In this document: positions 24,650 through 35,322 of the stretch, piece by piece
Position numbering within the stretch: position 1 is the stretch's first letter
Layout of the letters: each line of letters opens with the position of its first letter
Source of the DNA: Metallyticus violacea
Lineage: Eukaryota > Arthropoda > Insecta > Mantodea > Metallyticidae
Reading direction: 5' to 3'
Assembly (NCBI GenBank): GCA_030762175.1
Contig: CM060833.1
Coordinates: 163,458,501-163,522,500, forward strand
DNA length: 64,000 nucleotides
Made by a program: the position numbers and the translations under genes
Notes under the pieces: generated by a model
Databases searched by the model: none
The model's input: the letters and a program-made list of their open reading frames with translations, nothing else
Told to the model about the DNA's origin: nothing

Positions 24650-25114
24650 TGATTTTGAAACGTTATCTAGCTAATATCTACCCAAAAAACTATCCCTCAC
24701 CTCAGGATGGAATTAAAATGTACATTATCAACTTATCTAATGCATTTTGTATTGCAAGGGTTTCCAAACTTCTCAGAGTTCGTCTTAACAAAATCAAAAA
24801 ATTGATAAATTTCTGAGAGAGATTAACACTACTTAAATAGAGACATATAAACTTGACCTACCCTACTTTGTCCTAAAAGTATCATAAAATAAACAAATTT
24901 ATGTGTGTTTGACGCGGAATTTAACACTGTATTTTTAGAAAAAGTATATATCTAGATGGCTCATCTAACAAAACGCCAGAAATCGTATAAGTTGCCTCAA
25001 TACTCCTCAGAATTGAATGTGGGCCAAGTTCCCATTTCCCTGCTTTACTAATCTCCACAAAGACATCGCCGCACATATGATGGACAAAAATCATCTGCAG
25101 AACGAATATCAGTC
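24650..25114. other. Intronic DNA left of the palindromic element
   Basis: AT-rich, nothing recognised. It ends at the 6-bp direct repeat that flanks the large element. Confidence 0.5.
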
Positions 25115-25120
25115 CACGAC
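25115..25120 (+). repeat. Left target-site duplication of the giant element (CACGAC)
   Basis: CACGAC directly precedes the first base of the left arm and is repeated directly after the last base of the right arm (35363-35368). Confidence 0.8.
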
Positions 25121-25160
25121 AGTAGTATATATCCCTCCTCGCGTGATTTTAATATAAAAG

Positions 25161-25356
25161 TGATATCAAAAGTGGTGGGGGGTGATATCAAAAGTGGTGG
25201 GAGGTGGGGGTGGGATGTGGTGGTGGTGGGAGGTGGTGGTGGTGGTGGTGGTGGTGGTGGTGGGGGTGGTGGTGGTGGGGGTGGTGTTGGTGGTGGTGTG
25301 GGTGTTGTGGGGGTGGGGTGTTGATATCAAAATCTCAATTTGAATTGATATCAAAA
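25161..25356. repeat. Subterminal TGATATCAAAA motifs and (GGT)n tract, left arm
   Basis: TGATATCA starts at 25161, 25183, 25322 and 25346, two on each side of a GGT-rich microsatellite (about 25199-25318). Repeated short motifs just inside transposon ends often serve as transposase binding sites; that role here is inference. Confidence 0.7.
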
Positions 25357-25612
25357 TTTCTGTTTGATTAAGCGATAGGAAAATCTCTGTTTGATCGAGT
25401 GTTGGATTTAAATCTCCGAAAAAAGTGTGTGTGATCAATTAATTACGTTGTAAAAAAATGGAGAGCCCTTCCGCCACTGCGTTGGCAGTTCGCCACTGCT
25501 CGCTCCCCCCACCGCTCTCGCCGCCCGCCTTGTGTCTCCTCGCTTTCGCCGCCCGCCTTGTGTCCCCTCGCTTTGTTCGCCCCCGCACAATGCTTTTGCG
25601 TGAATTCGGTCT

Positions 25613-26180
25613 TCAATGGGCGGTTTCTTATTCGTTTGTATATATTCTTTTTAACAAAAACTCTGTATTTTCTCACACAGGGTTAGAAAAGTCAAAAACA
25701 ATATGTGTGGGTTTTTCTTTACAGAGCCAACTAAAAGTTTCTTCTTTGTTCATGCGTGTTTATATTCGGGGGGCATCTTTTCTTCTTCAATGTGTGGTTT
25801 CTTATTCGTTTGTATGTATTCTTTTTAACAAAAACTCTGTATTTTTCTCACACAGGGTTAGAAAGTCAAAAACAATATGTGGGTATTTTAAAAGTTCTTT
25901 TTTCTTACTAACACGTTGGCTCTCTCTGTATTTCTAAAAATCTATTATTTTCACAAGGAAACAAAACCTGTATACGTTTGCTTTTGTTCTTTTTCATGCG
26001 TGTTTTTAAAAAAGAATTCGGGGCATCTTTTCTTCTAGCAAAAACTCCCTCCGCACACATTTCTAAAACCGACCCAATGGGTGATTTCTTTTCTTATAAA
26101 TTCGATTGTATATATTCTTTTTTAACAAAACTCTGTATTTTCTCACACAGTGACAGAAAAAAAGTCAAAAACAAGGGGAT
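25613..26180 (+). repeat. Three decayed direct repeats in the left arm
   Basis: A segment with TTCTTATTCGTTTGTATATA, AACAAAAACTCTGTATTTTC and TCACACAGGGTTAGAAAAGT occurs at about 25613, 25789 and (more diverged) 26073, at spacings of 176 and 284 bp. The 159-residue ORF across it is low complexity and arises from these repeats. The right arm mirrors it at about 34303-34870. Confidence 0.75.
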
Positions 26181-26334
26181 TCTTTTTTCTTCTTCTAGCA
26201 AACTCCCACCGCGTACCCGAGCCCCGATGGAAGATTAAAAAATGAATATACCTTCCCCCACCATTTGTACGACGATTGGCTGTAGGGTTATGCATGCGCC
26301 GTAGAAACCTCCCATTCCACCTCAGTTCATTCCG

Positions 26335-26532
26335 TTGATTCTGTTACAGAGTCGAAAGTGCCACACAACCAATGAGAACGGGGTGGTGTGTGAAACCTGT
26401 GACGACGTTGATGTTCCTCTGTTCACTTCTGCACCAAAGGCAAGCTGTATGCGTTCAGCGCCGGTTTCTCATGTATGCAGCAATGAAATTCCGGACACAT
26501 TCCGCAACGATGTGTTTATGAGCGGTACATAA
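26335..26532 (+). pseudogene. Possible piggyBac-type Cys-rich domain remnant (left arm)
   Basis: The frame reads SRKCHTTNENGVVCETCDD then VDVPLFTSAPKASC. The spacing recalls the C-terminal Cys-rich domain of piggyBac transposases (RKC--C...NG...ET...C--CDVPLC---CF), with several Cys lost. No catalytic core is seen nearby. A chance match is possible. Mirrored at 33948-34145. Confidence 0.3.
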
Positions 26533-26618
26533 ATAGCACACGTACTTCATAGCTTCTCACAGCTTTGCTACTTCGATATCTCTCCAACGAGAAAATTTAC
26601 AGAATTACCCGAGCATTT

Positions 26619-26670
26619 GGTCTGAGAAAAGATTATGTGTGTTACTGGCCTTTTTATTCTAATTCAGACC
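26619..26670. repeat. 52-bp miniature repeat with GGTCTGA ends (copy a, left arm)
   Basis: It begins GGTCTGAGAAAAG and ends AATTCAGACC, so the 7-bp ends are inverted copies of each other. The same 52 bp recur at 27198-27249 in different surroundings, and both are mirrored in the right arm (33810-33861, 33233-33284). Confidence 0.8.
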
Positions 26671-26777
26671 AGTAAGAAGGTTCTGAAAACCCCATATTCC
26701 CTCGGGTCACTCTGTATTTACAACGATTAATAGTCTCACAAAGTCAATCCGGTAACTTCCCAAAATTTTATCCACCT

Positions 26778-26996
26778 AGCAACGCATTCTTTTAAAATGC
26801 CGTAATTGATATTTTTGACCAAATGCTGTAGCCTTTTTTTTTTTTTTGTTCTTTTACAACAACCATTACAAATCTTTTAACATTGGAGCAGCAACGCATT
26901 CTTTTAAAATGCCGTAATTGATATTTTTGACCAAATGCTGTAGCCTTTTTTTTGTTCTTTACAACAACCGTTACAAATCTTTTAACATTGAACAAT
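26778..26996. repeat. 112-bp tandem duplication (left arm)
   Basis: Two units start at 26778 and 26890 with AGCAACGCATTCTTTTAAAA. They differ mainly in the length of the internal T-run. Mirrored in the right arm at about 33487-33705. Confidence 0.85.
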
Positions 26997-27197
26997 TTTT
27001 CAACTGAACGACTCGATCTTAGATTTCGGTATACCTGTGGTCTTGCGAAGTTTGTCTGCAGTGCCAAAACCAGCATAGTGTTCAGGATTGAAATAGATTT
27101 TCTTCAGTGCGTTCATAGTTGTTCCCTGATATTTTGTAAGCTCTACTCTGATGAATTTTCATCACTAGAAATGCCACGTTCAGTCATATTTTCTCTT

Positions 27198-27249
27198 GGT
27201 CTGAGAAAAGATTATGTGTGTTACTGGCCTTTTTATTCTAATTCAGACC
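27198..27249. repeat. 52-bp miniature repeat with GGTCTGA ends (copy b, left arm)
   Basis: Same sequence as 26619-26670, placed 579 bp further on with unrelated flanks. Confidence 0.8.
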
Positions 27250-28011
27250 AGAAACTTTCAAAATGACTTGTGGTATGACATTGAGTGCAAAAAATCAGAT
27301 CTCTTTTCAAAGCATTCACTGAAATTCATATTTGAGTATCGTAAAACAGCACTGTCAGTTAATTCACTGCAGGAATTGAACGCCATATGACTCTAGATCC
27401 GGTAGATGTTCCATCACTTAGCGGCTTGACTGATTGCTGAACTGGCACAGAATCATCCAGTGTGTAGGCGATGTGACCCTTTCTCAACAATACAGTAATC
27501 TTGGACTTTTGCTACCGGATCTATTAGCTAGACAATTTCCATGTGGTAATTGGTTCCTATGGTTCCTACTGAAGACTTCATCCACTATTGGTATCTTGTG
27601 GTTCGATGAGAATAAGTGATACCTACCCACTCAGCAACAAGCCAAGCCACTGCGATGTCTTTGTATGTTGTCCATGCTGTCGCTAATTGCAATTCTTGCA
27701 CCATTGCATGAATAATGTTCGCTTTGTATCGCGTTTTGACGCGGATGTTCTGAGTCAAGAAAATCCGTCAAGCCATCTGTGTGTTTTGAAGTATATTGTT
27801 TGCACATATATTCTGTGCTTGACTCACTGTGTTGCAACTTTAAAAATCGTTTATGAATTACAGTAACTCCCCTAACAAAGCAATTTGTAATATGCCAACA
27901 TCACATCCAAGGCCAGGTCTCCCTAGGACTATTATAGTTTATTATTATCACATCACATCATATTTGTGACAAAAAACTGTGTTGTTTTCTTAATTTTTAT
28001 CGCAAAAGTCA

Positions 28012-28623
28012 CTCTATTTTGAGTTTAGGAGGCAAGTAGGTTACTACTACACCACTAGCACCAATTTACAGTTTTTGTAATCAGTGATGATATTATTATT
28101 TTCAATACTACAAAAACTTCACTTTAGACACAGAAAATAGTTTGTATAAATATATTTTTTATTTAAATTAAATAAAATGTGACGAGAGTATACATTTTTA
28201 CCGTTATATCTTATCTTTATTAGCCTGCTGATAATGTTTTTGAGAAATTAACAACAAAACTGCAAACATTGTAATTTAATATATTTTCTTGAACAAACTG
28301 AATTACAATAATCCTTTAGAATGTTTAATGTGTCAGGTAGTAATTAACAATTCGTGACATTAGATTTCGGAGTCAAAGCCGATTTAAAACAAACTAAAAA
28401 CTATTAATATCAAAATATTTTAAACAAAAACATACCTTCCGAAGGAAGCCATACTTAGGATTTTTACGCCCGAAAAAAAAAAAAGAAATCCATTCATCAT
28501 GGCCGGGATCGAACCCTCTATTTTGAGTTTAGGAGGCAAGTAGGTTACTACTACACCACTAGCACCAATTTACAGTTTTTTTGTAATCAGTGATGATATT
28601 ATTATTTTCAATACTACAAAACT
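28012..28623 (-). repeat. Duplicated SINE-A head with flank (left arm)
   Basis: About 110 bp starting CTCTATTTTGAGTTTAGGAG occur at 28012 and again at 28516. Each has the SINE-A head complement (ACTACACCACTAGCACCAA) followed by the same non-SINE flank (AATCAGTGATGATATTATT). At the second site the SINE body continues to 28435 (CTTCCGAAGGAAGCCATAC); at the first it is missing. Confidence 0.75.
28435..28568 (-). mobile_element. SINE-A fragment (left arm)
   Basis: Reverse-strand head half of SINE-A with an expanded A-run and the complement of the B box (GGGATCGAACCCT). Mirrored in the right arm at about 31914-32047. Confidence 0.85.
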
Positions 28624-28965
28624 TTTTTCCTGCTTGTTTAAATGACAACGTATTAAAGAAAAATAAAACTAATTAAATGTAAAGGCATTGTACATACACG
28701 CTAAAGCAGTGGATTTTATACTTTAGCATTCGTTTTTCTCTGAAGTTTGTTATTTGAACTCTCATCGTTCTCCCCGCCAACTCTTCGTATGTGTCTTTTT
28801 AAAAATAATATTTTATTGTTCAAAGTAAATATTAACAACAGTTTCATTGCACACATTTAAATGGGAGTAAGTTTTCTGAAATATGTATGTTTTATGTTGT
28901 TTTCAGAAAAATCCACATTGCTTTAACTGTTTATTAATAGTCCGCATGACTGAACATTTTATATA

Positions 28966-29512
28966 CAGAGGGTGTCAAAAATGTATGCACACTTTCACAG
29001 TAGATATCTATTTAATATATTTCAAAGTTGGACCGAAAAACAACAGTAATGTATAGTATGATGTTCTGTAAATAGAATGAAGCCAAGATTATCTCGTATG
29101 ATATTCTGTAAACAGATGTGACTCGCATTACGTTGTTACAACAAAATGGAACCAAGATTATCGTTTGAACAGCGGAAAGTGGTTTTGGAAAACCGAGAAT
29201 GTTGAAGTTCCAAGCCAATGGAGACGTGTGTACAGAACGGAACCGTCAACGCGATAACAATTGCACACATTCAAGACAAATTTGAGATTCATGGTACCGT
29301 ATGCGATGTTCACTAGGGCAGATCTGGAGACCTCGCACAGCAACAACCCCCGCGTCCTCGGCTATGATTTTGAACACCCACCGCAGAAATCTACAAAGCA
29401 ATGTGTACGTGAGACTGTTGCCTAACGGAACAGCGCCCAATGCAGCTAGCCAGCGTATAAAAATAAAACGAAGCTCAAGCTCAATGAGGATCGCTGCAGG
29501 ATGAGTCGACAT
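28966..29512 (+). pseudogene. Truncated DUF4817-type Tc1/mariner relic (left arm)
   Basis: The 5' end CAGAGGGTGTCAAAAATGTA is followed by a decayed N-terminal domain: RLSFEQRKVVLENREC (with an internal deletion), then QWRRVYRTEPSTR and THSRQIFEIHGTVCDVH in shifting frames. This is the same family as the fuller copy at 52604-54316. The catalytic domain is missing. Mirrored in the right arm. Confidence 0.8.
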
Positions 29513-29643
29513 CGTATCGTATTTCTACCTTAGTATGACACTTGTAAAATATATATCGCGTATATATATGTGATCTTAGGGTAAGATTTTTTCATCAAAT
29601 CTAGAGAAATTTTCCCGCAGAAGTGTCATTATTTTAATGTTTC

Positions 29644-29888
29644 TTTTGAGATTTACTTTCTTGTCTACTACCATTTTTTCACAAAACTTTCTGGTGTTCT
29701 ACGTGAACCTGCACTAAGTGTAAATTGTCATCTCAGAGTGAATATTTTTTGTGTTTTTATTAACTTTTCGAGTAATTTTTCTTCTATATTATTCCAAAGT
29801 ATTTCGGGGGCCAAGTTTATATATATACATACACATTATGTTCCAGAATCGCCGTATAATTTTCCGGAATTGGCCATACAATAGCGCC
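29644..29888. other. 245-bp segment present only in the left arm
   Basis: The right arm reads straight from ATGTTTC to ATAAAGGCTAG where the left has this extra piece. No TIRs or clear target duplication were found at its edges. It may be an insertion on the left or a deletion on the right. Confidence 0.8.
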
Positions 29889-29930
29889 ATAAAAGGCTAG
29901 TTCAACAACCTTCAATACCTGACTACTGAG

Positions 29931-30796
29931 AACGTGTTAGATACTTTGTACATACACTCGTGTTTTCTTTGCAAAGTGTTGCCTTTGTTTCACTAACTAA
30001 CGTTAAATTTAGAAATTCAGAATCACTAATAGATCAAATATATCGTAATTAATTTAGGTACCAAAGTAGAGAGTAAAATAAACGTACATTAATAACTGTG
30101 TAACATTGAATACTAGTTTTGTAATTTATTCGGTAATAGGAAAGTTAAAGAAAATTTTAAAAATACACCTAACGTGTAACTTTGTTCATCCCCAAAACCC
30201 CTGCATGTGCAACCAATATGTTATGCATGCCATGAAAGTTCATGAGGGTATAACAAAAGGCACGTCAATTCTGGAACACAGTGTATATGTAGGTGTGTTT
30301 ATATAACTTTTTCTCTCTCCTAATTCCATATCCCTAAATTTCTCTGTTTCTCAGTTTGTGTTTTTTTTTTCAATCGTTTTGCCTTTATTATGGTTTAATT
30401 TGATTTCTCATTCTAAATTAACATCTGTTGGTGTTTTAAGTTTTTCATGCTGCTGCTGCTGCTACTTTAAGTTCATATATTTTCACGTGTGTTGTTGTTT
30501 ATGTATGTTTTATAATTTTATGTTTCCATCTTTAATTTGATTTCTCATTCTAAATTAACATCTGTTGGTGTTTTAAAAGTTTTTCATGCTGCTGCTGCTG
30601 CTGCTACTTTAAGTTCATATATTTTAAACGTGTGTTGTTGTTTATGTATGTTTTATAATTTTATGTTTCCATCTTCTGCAACTAAATAGCATTTTAAATC
30701 ACTATCACTGCATATATTTTATTGTGCAGTTTGATCTGTGATTAATTACCTTGCAAACCAAATAAATTAAAATTATTGACATCTCTTTTCATTAAA
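29931..30796. other. Unique centre of the giant palindrome
   Basis: 866 bp, AT-rich, not inverted-repeated. It contains the 137-bp tandem duplication at 30394-30673. ORFs of 66 and 60 codons show no recognised domain. Confidence 0.75.
30394..30673. repeat. 137-bp tandem duplication with TGC triplets in the palindrome centre
   Basis: Units start at 30394 and 30531 with TTTAATTTGATTTCTCATTC. The embedded TGC run has 5 units in the first and 6 in the second. Confidence 0.85.
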
Positions 30797-30964
30797 CTCA
30801 GTAGTCAGGTATTGAAGGTCGTTGAACTAGCCTTTATGAAACATTAAAATAATGACACTTCTGCGGGAAAATTTCTCTAGATTTGATGAAAAAATCTTAC
30901 CCTAAGATCACATATATATACGCGATATATATTTTACAAGTGTCATACTAAGGTAGAAATACGA

Positions 30965-31516
30965 TACGATGTCGACTCATCCTGCAGCGATCCTCATTGA
31001 GCTTGAGCTTCGTTTTATTTTTATACGCTGGCTAGCTGCATTGGGCGCTGTTCCGTTAGGCAACAGTCTCACGTACACATTGCTTTGTAGATTTCTGCGG
31101 TGGGTGTTCAAAATCATAGCCGAGGACGCGGGGGTTGTTGCTGTGCGAGGTCTCCAGATCTGCCCTAGTGAACATCGCATACGGTACCATGAATCTCAAA
31201 TTTGTCTTGAATGTGTGCAATTGTTATCGCGTTGACGGTTCCGTTCTGTACACACGTCTCCATTGGCTTGGAACTTCAACATTCTCGGTTTTCCAAAACC
31301 ACTTTCCGCTGTTCAAACGATAATCTTGGTTCCATTTTGTTGTAACAACGTAATGCGAGTCACATCTGTTTACAGAATATCATACGAGATAATCTTGGCT
31401 TCATTCTATTTACAGAACATCATACTATACATTACTGTTGTTTTTCGGTCCAACTTTGAAATATATTAAATAGATATCTACTGTGAAAGTGTGCATACAT
31501 TTTTGACACCCTCTGT
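30965..31516 (-). pseudogene. Truncated DUF4817-type Tc1/mariner relic (right arm)
   Basis: Mirror of the left-arm relic. The terminal sequence complement is TTGACACCCTCTG at its outer end. The breaks are the same as on the left, so the relic was broken before the palindrome formed or the arms have been homogenised. Confidence 0.8.
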
Positions 31517-31913
31517 ATATAAAATGTTCAGTCATGCGGACTATTAATAAACAGTTAAAGCAATGTGGATTTTTCTGAAAACAACATAAAACATACATAT
31601 TTCAGAAAACTTACTCCCATTTAAATGTGTGCAATGAAACTGTTGTTAATATTTACTTTGAACAATAAAATATTATTTTTAAAAAGACACATACGAAGAG
31701 TTGGCGGGGAGAACGATGAGAGTTCAAATAACAAACTTCAGAGAAAAACGAATGCTAAAGTATAAAATCCACTGCTTTAGCGTGTATGTACAATGCCTTT
31801 ACATTTAATTAGTTTTATTTTTCTTTAATACGTTGTCATTTAAACAAGCAGGAAAAAAGTTTTGTAGTATTGAAAATAATAATATCATCACTGATTACAA
31901 AAAAACTGTAAAT

Positions 31914-32047
31914 TGGTGCTAGTGGTGTAGTAGTAACCTACTTGCCTCCTAAACTCAAAATAGAGGGTTCGATCCCGGCCATGATGAATGGATTTCTTTT
32001 TTTTTTTTTCGGGCGTAAAAATCCTAAGTATGGCTTCCTTCGGAAGG
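31914..32047 (+). mobile_element. SINE-A fragment (right arm)
   Basis: Mirror of 28435-28568: TTGGTGCTAGTGGTGTAGTA head, B box AGGGTTCGATCCC, and GTAAAAATCCTAAGTATGGC, ending at CGGAAGG. A shorter second copy of the head lies near 32418-32470. Confidence 0.85.
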
Positions 32048-33947
32048 TATGTTTTTGTTTAAAATATTTTGATATTAATAGTTTTTAGTTTGTTTTAAAT
32101 CGGCTTTGACTCCGAAATCTAATGTCACGAATTGTTAATTACTACCTGACACATTAAACATTCTAAAGGATTATTGTAATTCAGTTTGTTCAAGAAAATA
32201 TATTAAATTACAATGTTTGCAGTTTTGTTGTTAATTTCTCAAAAACATTATCAGCAGGCTAATAAAGATAAGATATAACGGTAAAAATGTATACTCTCGT
32301 CACATTTTATTTAATTTAAATAAAAAATATATTTATACAAACTATTTTCTGTGTCTAAAGTGAAGTTTTTGTAGTATTGAAAATAATAATATCATCACTG
32401 ATTACAAAAACTGTAAATTGGTGCTAGTGGTGTAGTAGTAACCTACTTGCCTCCTAAACTCAAAATAGAGTGACTTTTGCGATAAAAATTAAGAAAACAA
32501 CACAGTTTTTTGTCACAAATATGATGTGATGTGATAATAATAAACTATAATAGTCCTAGGGAGACCTGGCCTTGGATGTGATGTTGGCATATTACAAATT
32601 GCTTTGTTAGGGGAGTTACTGTAATTCATAAACGATTTTTAAAGTTGCAACACAGTGAGTCAAGCACAGAATATATGTGCAAACAATATACTTCAAAACA
32701 CACAGATGGCTTGACGGATTTTCTTGACTCAGAACATCCGCGTCAAAACGCGATACAAAGCGAACATTATTCATGCAATGGTGCAAGAATTGCAATTAGC
32801 GACAGCATGGACAACATACAAAGACATCGCAGTGGCTTGGCTTGTTGCTGAGTGGGTAGGTATCACTTATTCTCATCGAACCACAAGATACCAATAGTGG
32901 ATGAAGTCTTCAGTAGGAACCATAGGAACCAATTACCACATGGAAATTGTCTAGCTAATAGATCCGGTAGCAAAAGTCCAAGATTACTGTATTGTTGAGA
33001 AAGGGTCACATCGCCTACACACTGGATGATTCTGTGCCAGTTCAGCAATCAGTCAAGCCGCTAAGTGATGGAACATCTACCGGATCTAGAGTCATATGGC
33101 GTTCAATTCCTGCAGTGAATTAACTGACAGTGCTGTTTTACGATACTCAAATATGAATTTCAGTGAATGCTTTGAAAAGAGATCTGATTTTTTGCACTCA
33201 ATGTCATACCACAAGTCATTTTGAAAGTTTCTGGTCTGAATTAGAATAAAAAGGCCAGTAACACACATAATCTTTTCTCAGACCAAGAGAAAATATGACT
33301 GAACGTGGCATTTCTAGTGATGAAAATTCATCAGAGTAGAGCTTACAAAATATCAGGGAACAACTATGAACGCACTGAAGAAAATCTATTTCAATCCTGA
33401 ACACTATGCTGGTTTTGGCACTGCAGACAAACTTCGCAAGACCACAGGTATACCGAAATCTAAGATCGAGTCGTTCAGTTGAAAAATTGTTCAATGTTAA
33501 AAGATTTGTAACGGTTGTTGTAAAGAACAAAAAAAAGGCTACAGCATTTGGTCAAAAATATCAATTACGGCATTTTAAAAGAATGCGTTGCTGCTCCAAT
33601 GTTAAAAGATTTGTAATGGTTGTTGTAAAAGAACAAAAAAAAAAAAGGCTACAGCATTTGGTCAAAAATATCAATTACGGCATTTTAAAAGAATGCGTTG
33701 CTAGGTGGATAAAATTTTGGGAAGTTACCGGATTGACTTTGTGAGACTATTAATCGTTGTAAATACAGAGTGACCCGAGGGAATATGGGGTTTTCAGAAC
33801 CTTCTTACTGGTCTGAATTAGAATAAAAAGGCCAGTAACACACATAATCTTTTCTCAGACCAAATGCTCGGGTAATTCTGTAAATTTTCTCGTTGGAGAG
33901 ATATCGAAGTAGCAAAGCTGTGAGAAGCTATGAAGTACGTGTGCTAT

Positions 33948-34145
33948 TTATGTACCGCTCATAAACACATCGTTGCGGAATGTGTCCGGAATTTCATTGC
34001 TGCATACATGAGAAACCGGCGCTGAACGCATACAGCTTGCCTTTGGTGCAGAAGTGAACAGAGGAACATCAACGTCGTCACAGGTTTCACACACCACCCC
34101 GTTCTCATTGGTTGTGTGGCACTTTCGACTCTGTAACAGAATCAA
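33948..34145 (-). pseudogene. Possible piggyBac-type Cys-rich domain remnant (right arm)
   Basis: Identical translated sequence to the left-arm copy (26335-26532), in mirror orientation. The same caution applies. Confidence 0.3.
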
Positions 34146-35126
34146 CGGAATGAACTGAGGTGGAATGGGAGGTTTCTACGGCGCATGCATAACCCTACAG
34201 CCAATCGTCGTACAAATGGTGGGGGAAGGTATATTCATTTTTTAATCTTCCATCGGGGCTCGGGTACGCGGTGGGAGTTTGCTAGAAGAAGAAAAAAGAA
34301 TCCCCTTGTTTTTGACTTTTTTTCTGTCACTGTGTGAGAAAATACAGAGTTTTGTTAAAAAAGAATATATACAATCGAATTTATAAGAAAAGAAATCACC
34401 CATTGGGTCGGTTTTAGAAATGTGTGCGGAGGGAGTTTTTGCTAGAAGAAAAGATGCCCCGAATTCTTTTTTAAAAACACGCATGAAAAAGAACAAAAGC
34501 AAACGTATACAGGTTTTGTTTCCTTGTGAAAATAATAGATTTTTAGAAATACAGAGAGAGCCAACGTGTTAGTAAGAAAAAAGAACTTTTAAAATACCCA
34601 CATATTGTTTTTGACTTTCTAACCCTGTGTGAGAAAAATACAGAGTTTTTGTTAAAAAGAATACATACAAACGAATAAGAAACCACACATTGAAGAAGAA
34701 AAGATGCCCCCCGAATATAAACACGCATGAACAAAGAAGAAACTTTTAGTTGGCTCTGTAAAGAAAAACCCACACATATTGTTTTTGACTTTTCTAACCC
34801 TGTGTGAGAAAATACAGAGTTTTTGTTAAAAAGAATATATACAAACGAATAAGAAACCGCCCATTGAAGACCGAATTCACGCAAAAGCATTGTGCGGGGG
34901 CGAACAAAGCGAGGGGACACAAGGCGGGCGGCGAAAGCGAGGAGACACAAGGCGGGCGGCGAGAGCGGTGGGGGGAGCGAGCAGTGGCGAACTGCCAACG
35001 CAGTGGCGGAAGGGCTCTCCATTTTTTTACAACGTAATTAATTGATCACACACACTTTTTTCGGAGATTTAAATCCAACACTCGATCAAACAGAGATTTT
35101 CCTATCGCTTAATCAAACAGAAATTT

Positions 35127-35322
35127 TGATATCAATTCAAATTGAGATTTTGATATCAACACCCCACCCCCACAACACCCACACCACCACCAACACCACC
35201 CCCACCACCACCACCCCCACCACCACCACCACCACCACCACCACCACCACCTCCCACCACCACCACATCCCACCCCCACCTCCCACCACTTTTGATATCA
35301 CCCCCCACCACTTTTGATATCA
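35127..35322. repeat. Subterminal GATATC motifs and (ACC)n tract, right arm
   Basis: Mirror of the left subterminal region, with TGATATCA motifs flanking the ACC tract (about 35160-35284). Confidence 0.7.

Larger units (their letters stand above)
25121..29930 (+). repeat. Left arm of the giant palindrome
   Basis: The order inward is: terminus, four GATATC-containing subterminal motifs around a GGT tract, a GC-rich block, three decayed direct repeats, a possible piggyBac-type Cys-rich remnant, 52-bp miniature repeats, a 112-bp tandem duplication, SINE-A pieces, a DUF4817-type mariner piece, then a 245-bp segment lacking in the other arm. Confidence 0.88.

Noticed and set aside
25166..25438. 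His/Thr/Pro-rich ORF and the Gly/Val ORF on the other strand
   Set aside because: Pure translation of the GGT/ACC microsatellite.
25458..25937. 159-codon proline/serine/phenylalanine-rich ORF (and its mirror at 34543-35022)
   Set aside because: It arises from a GC-rich block plus internal direct repeats; no domain is seen.
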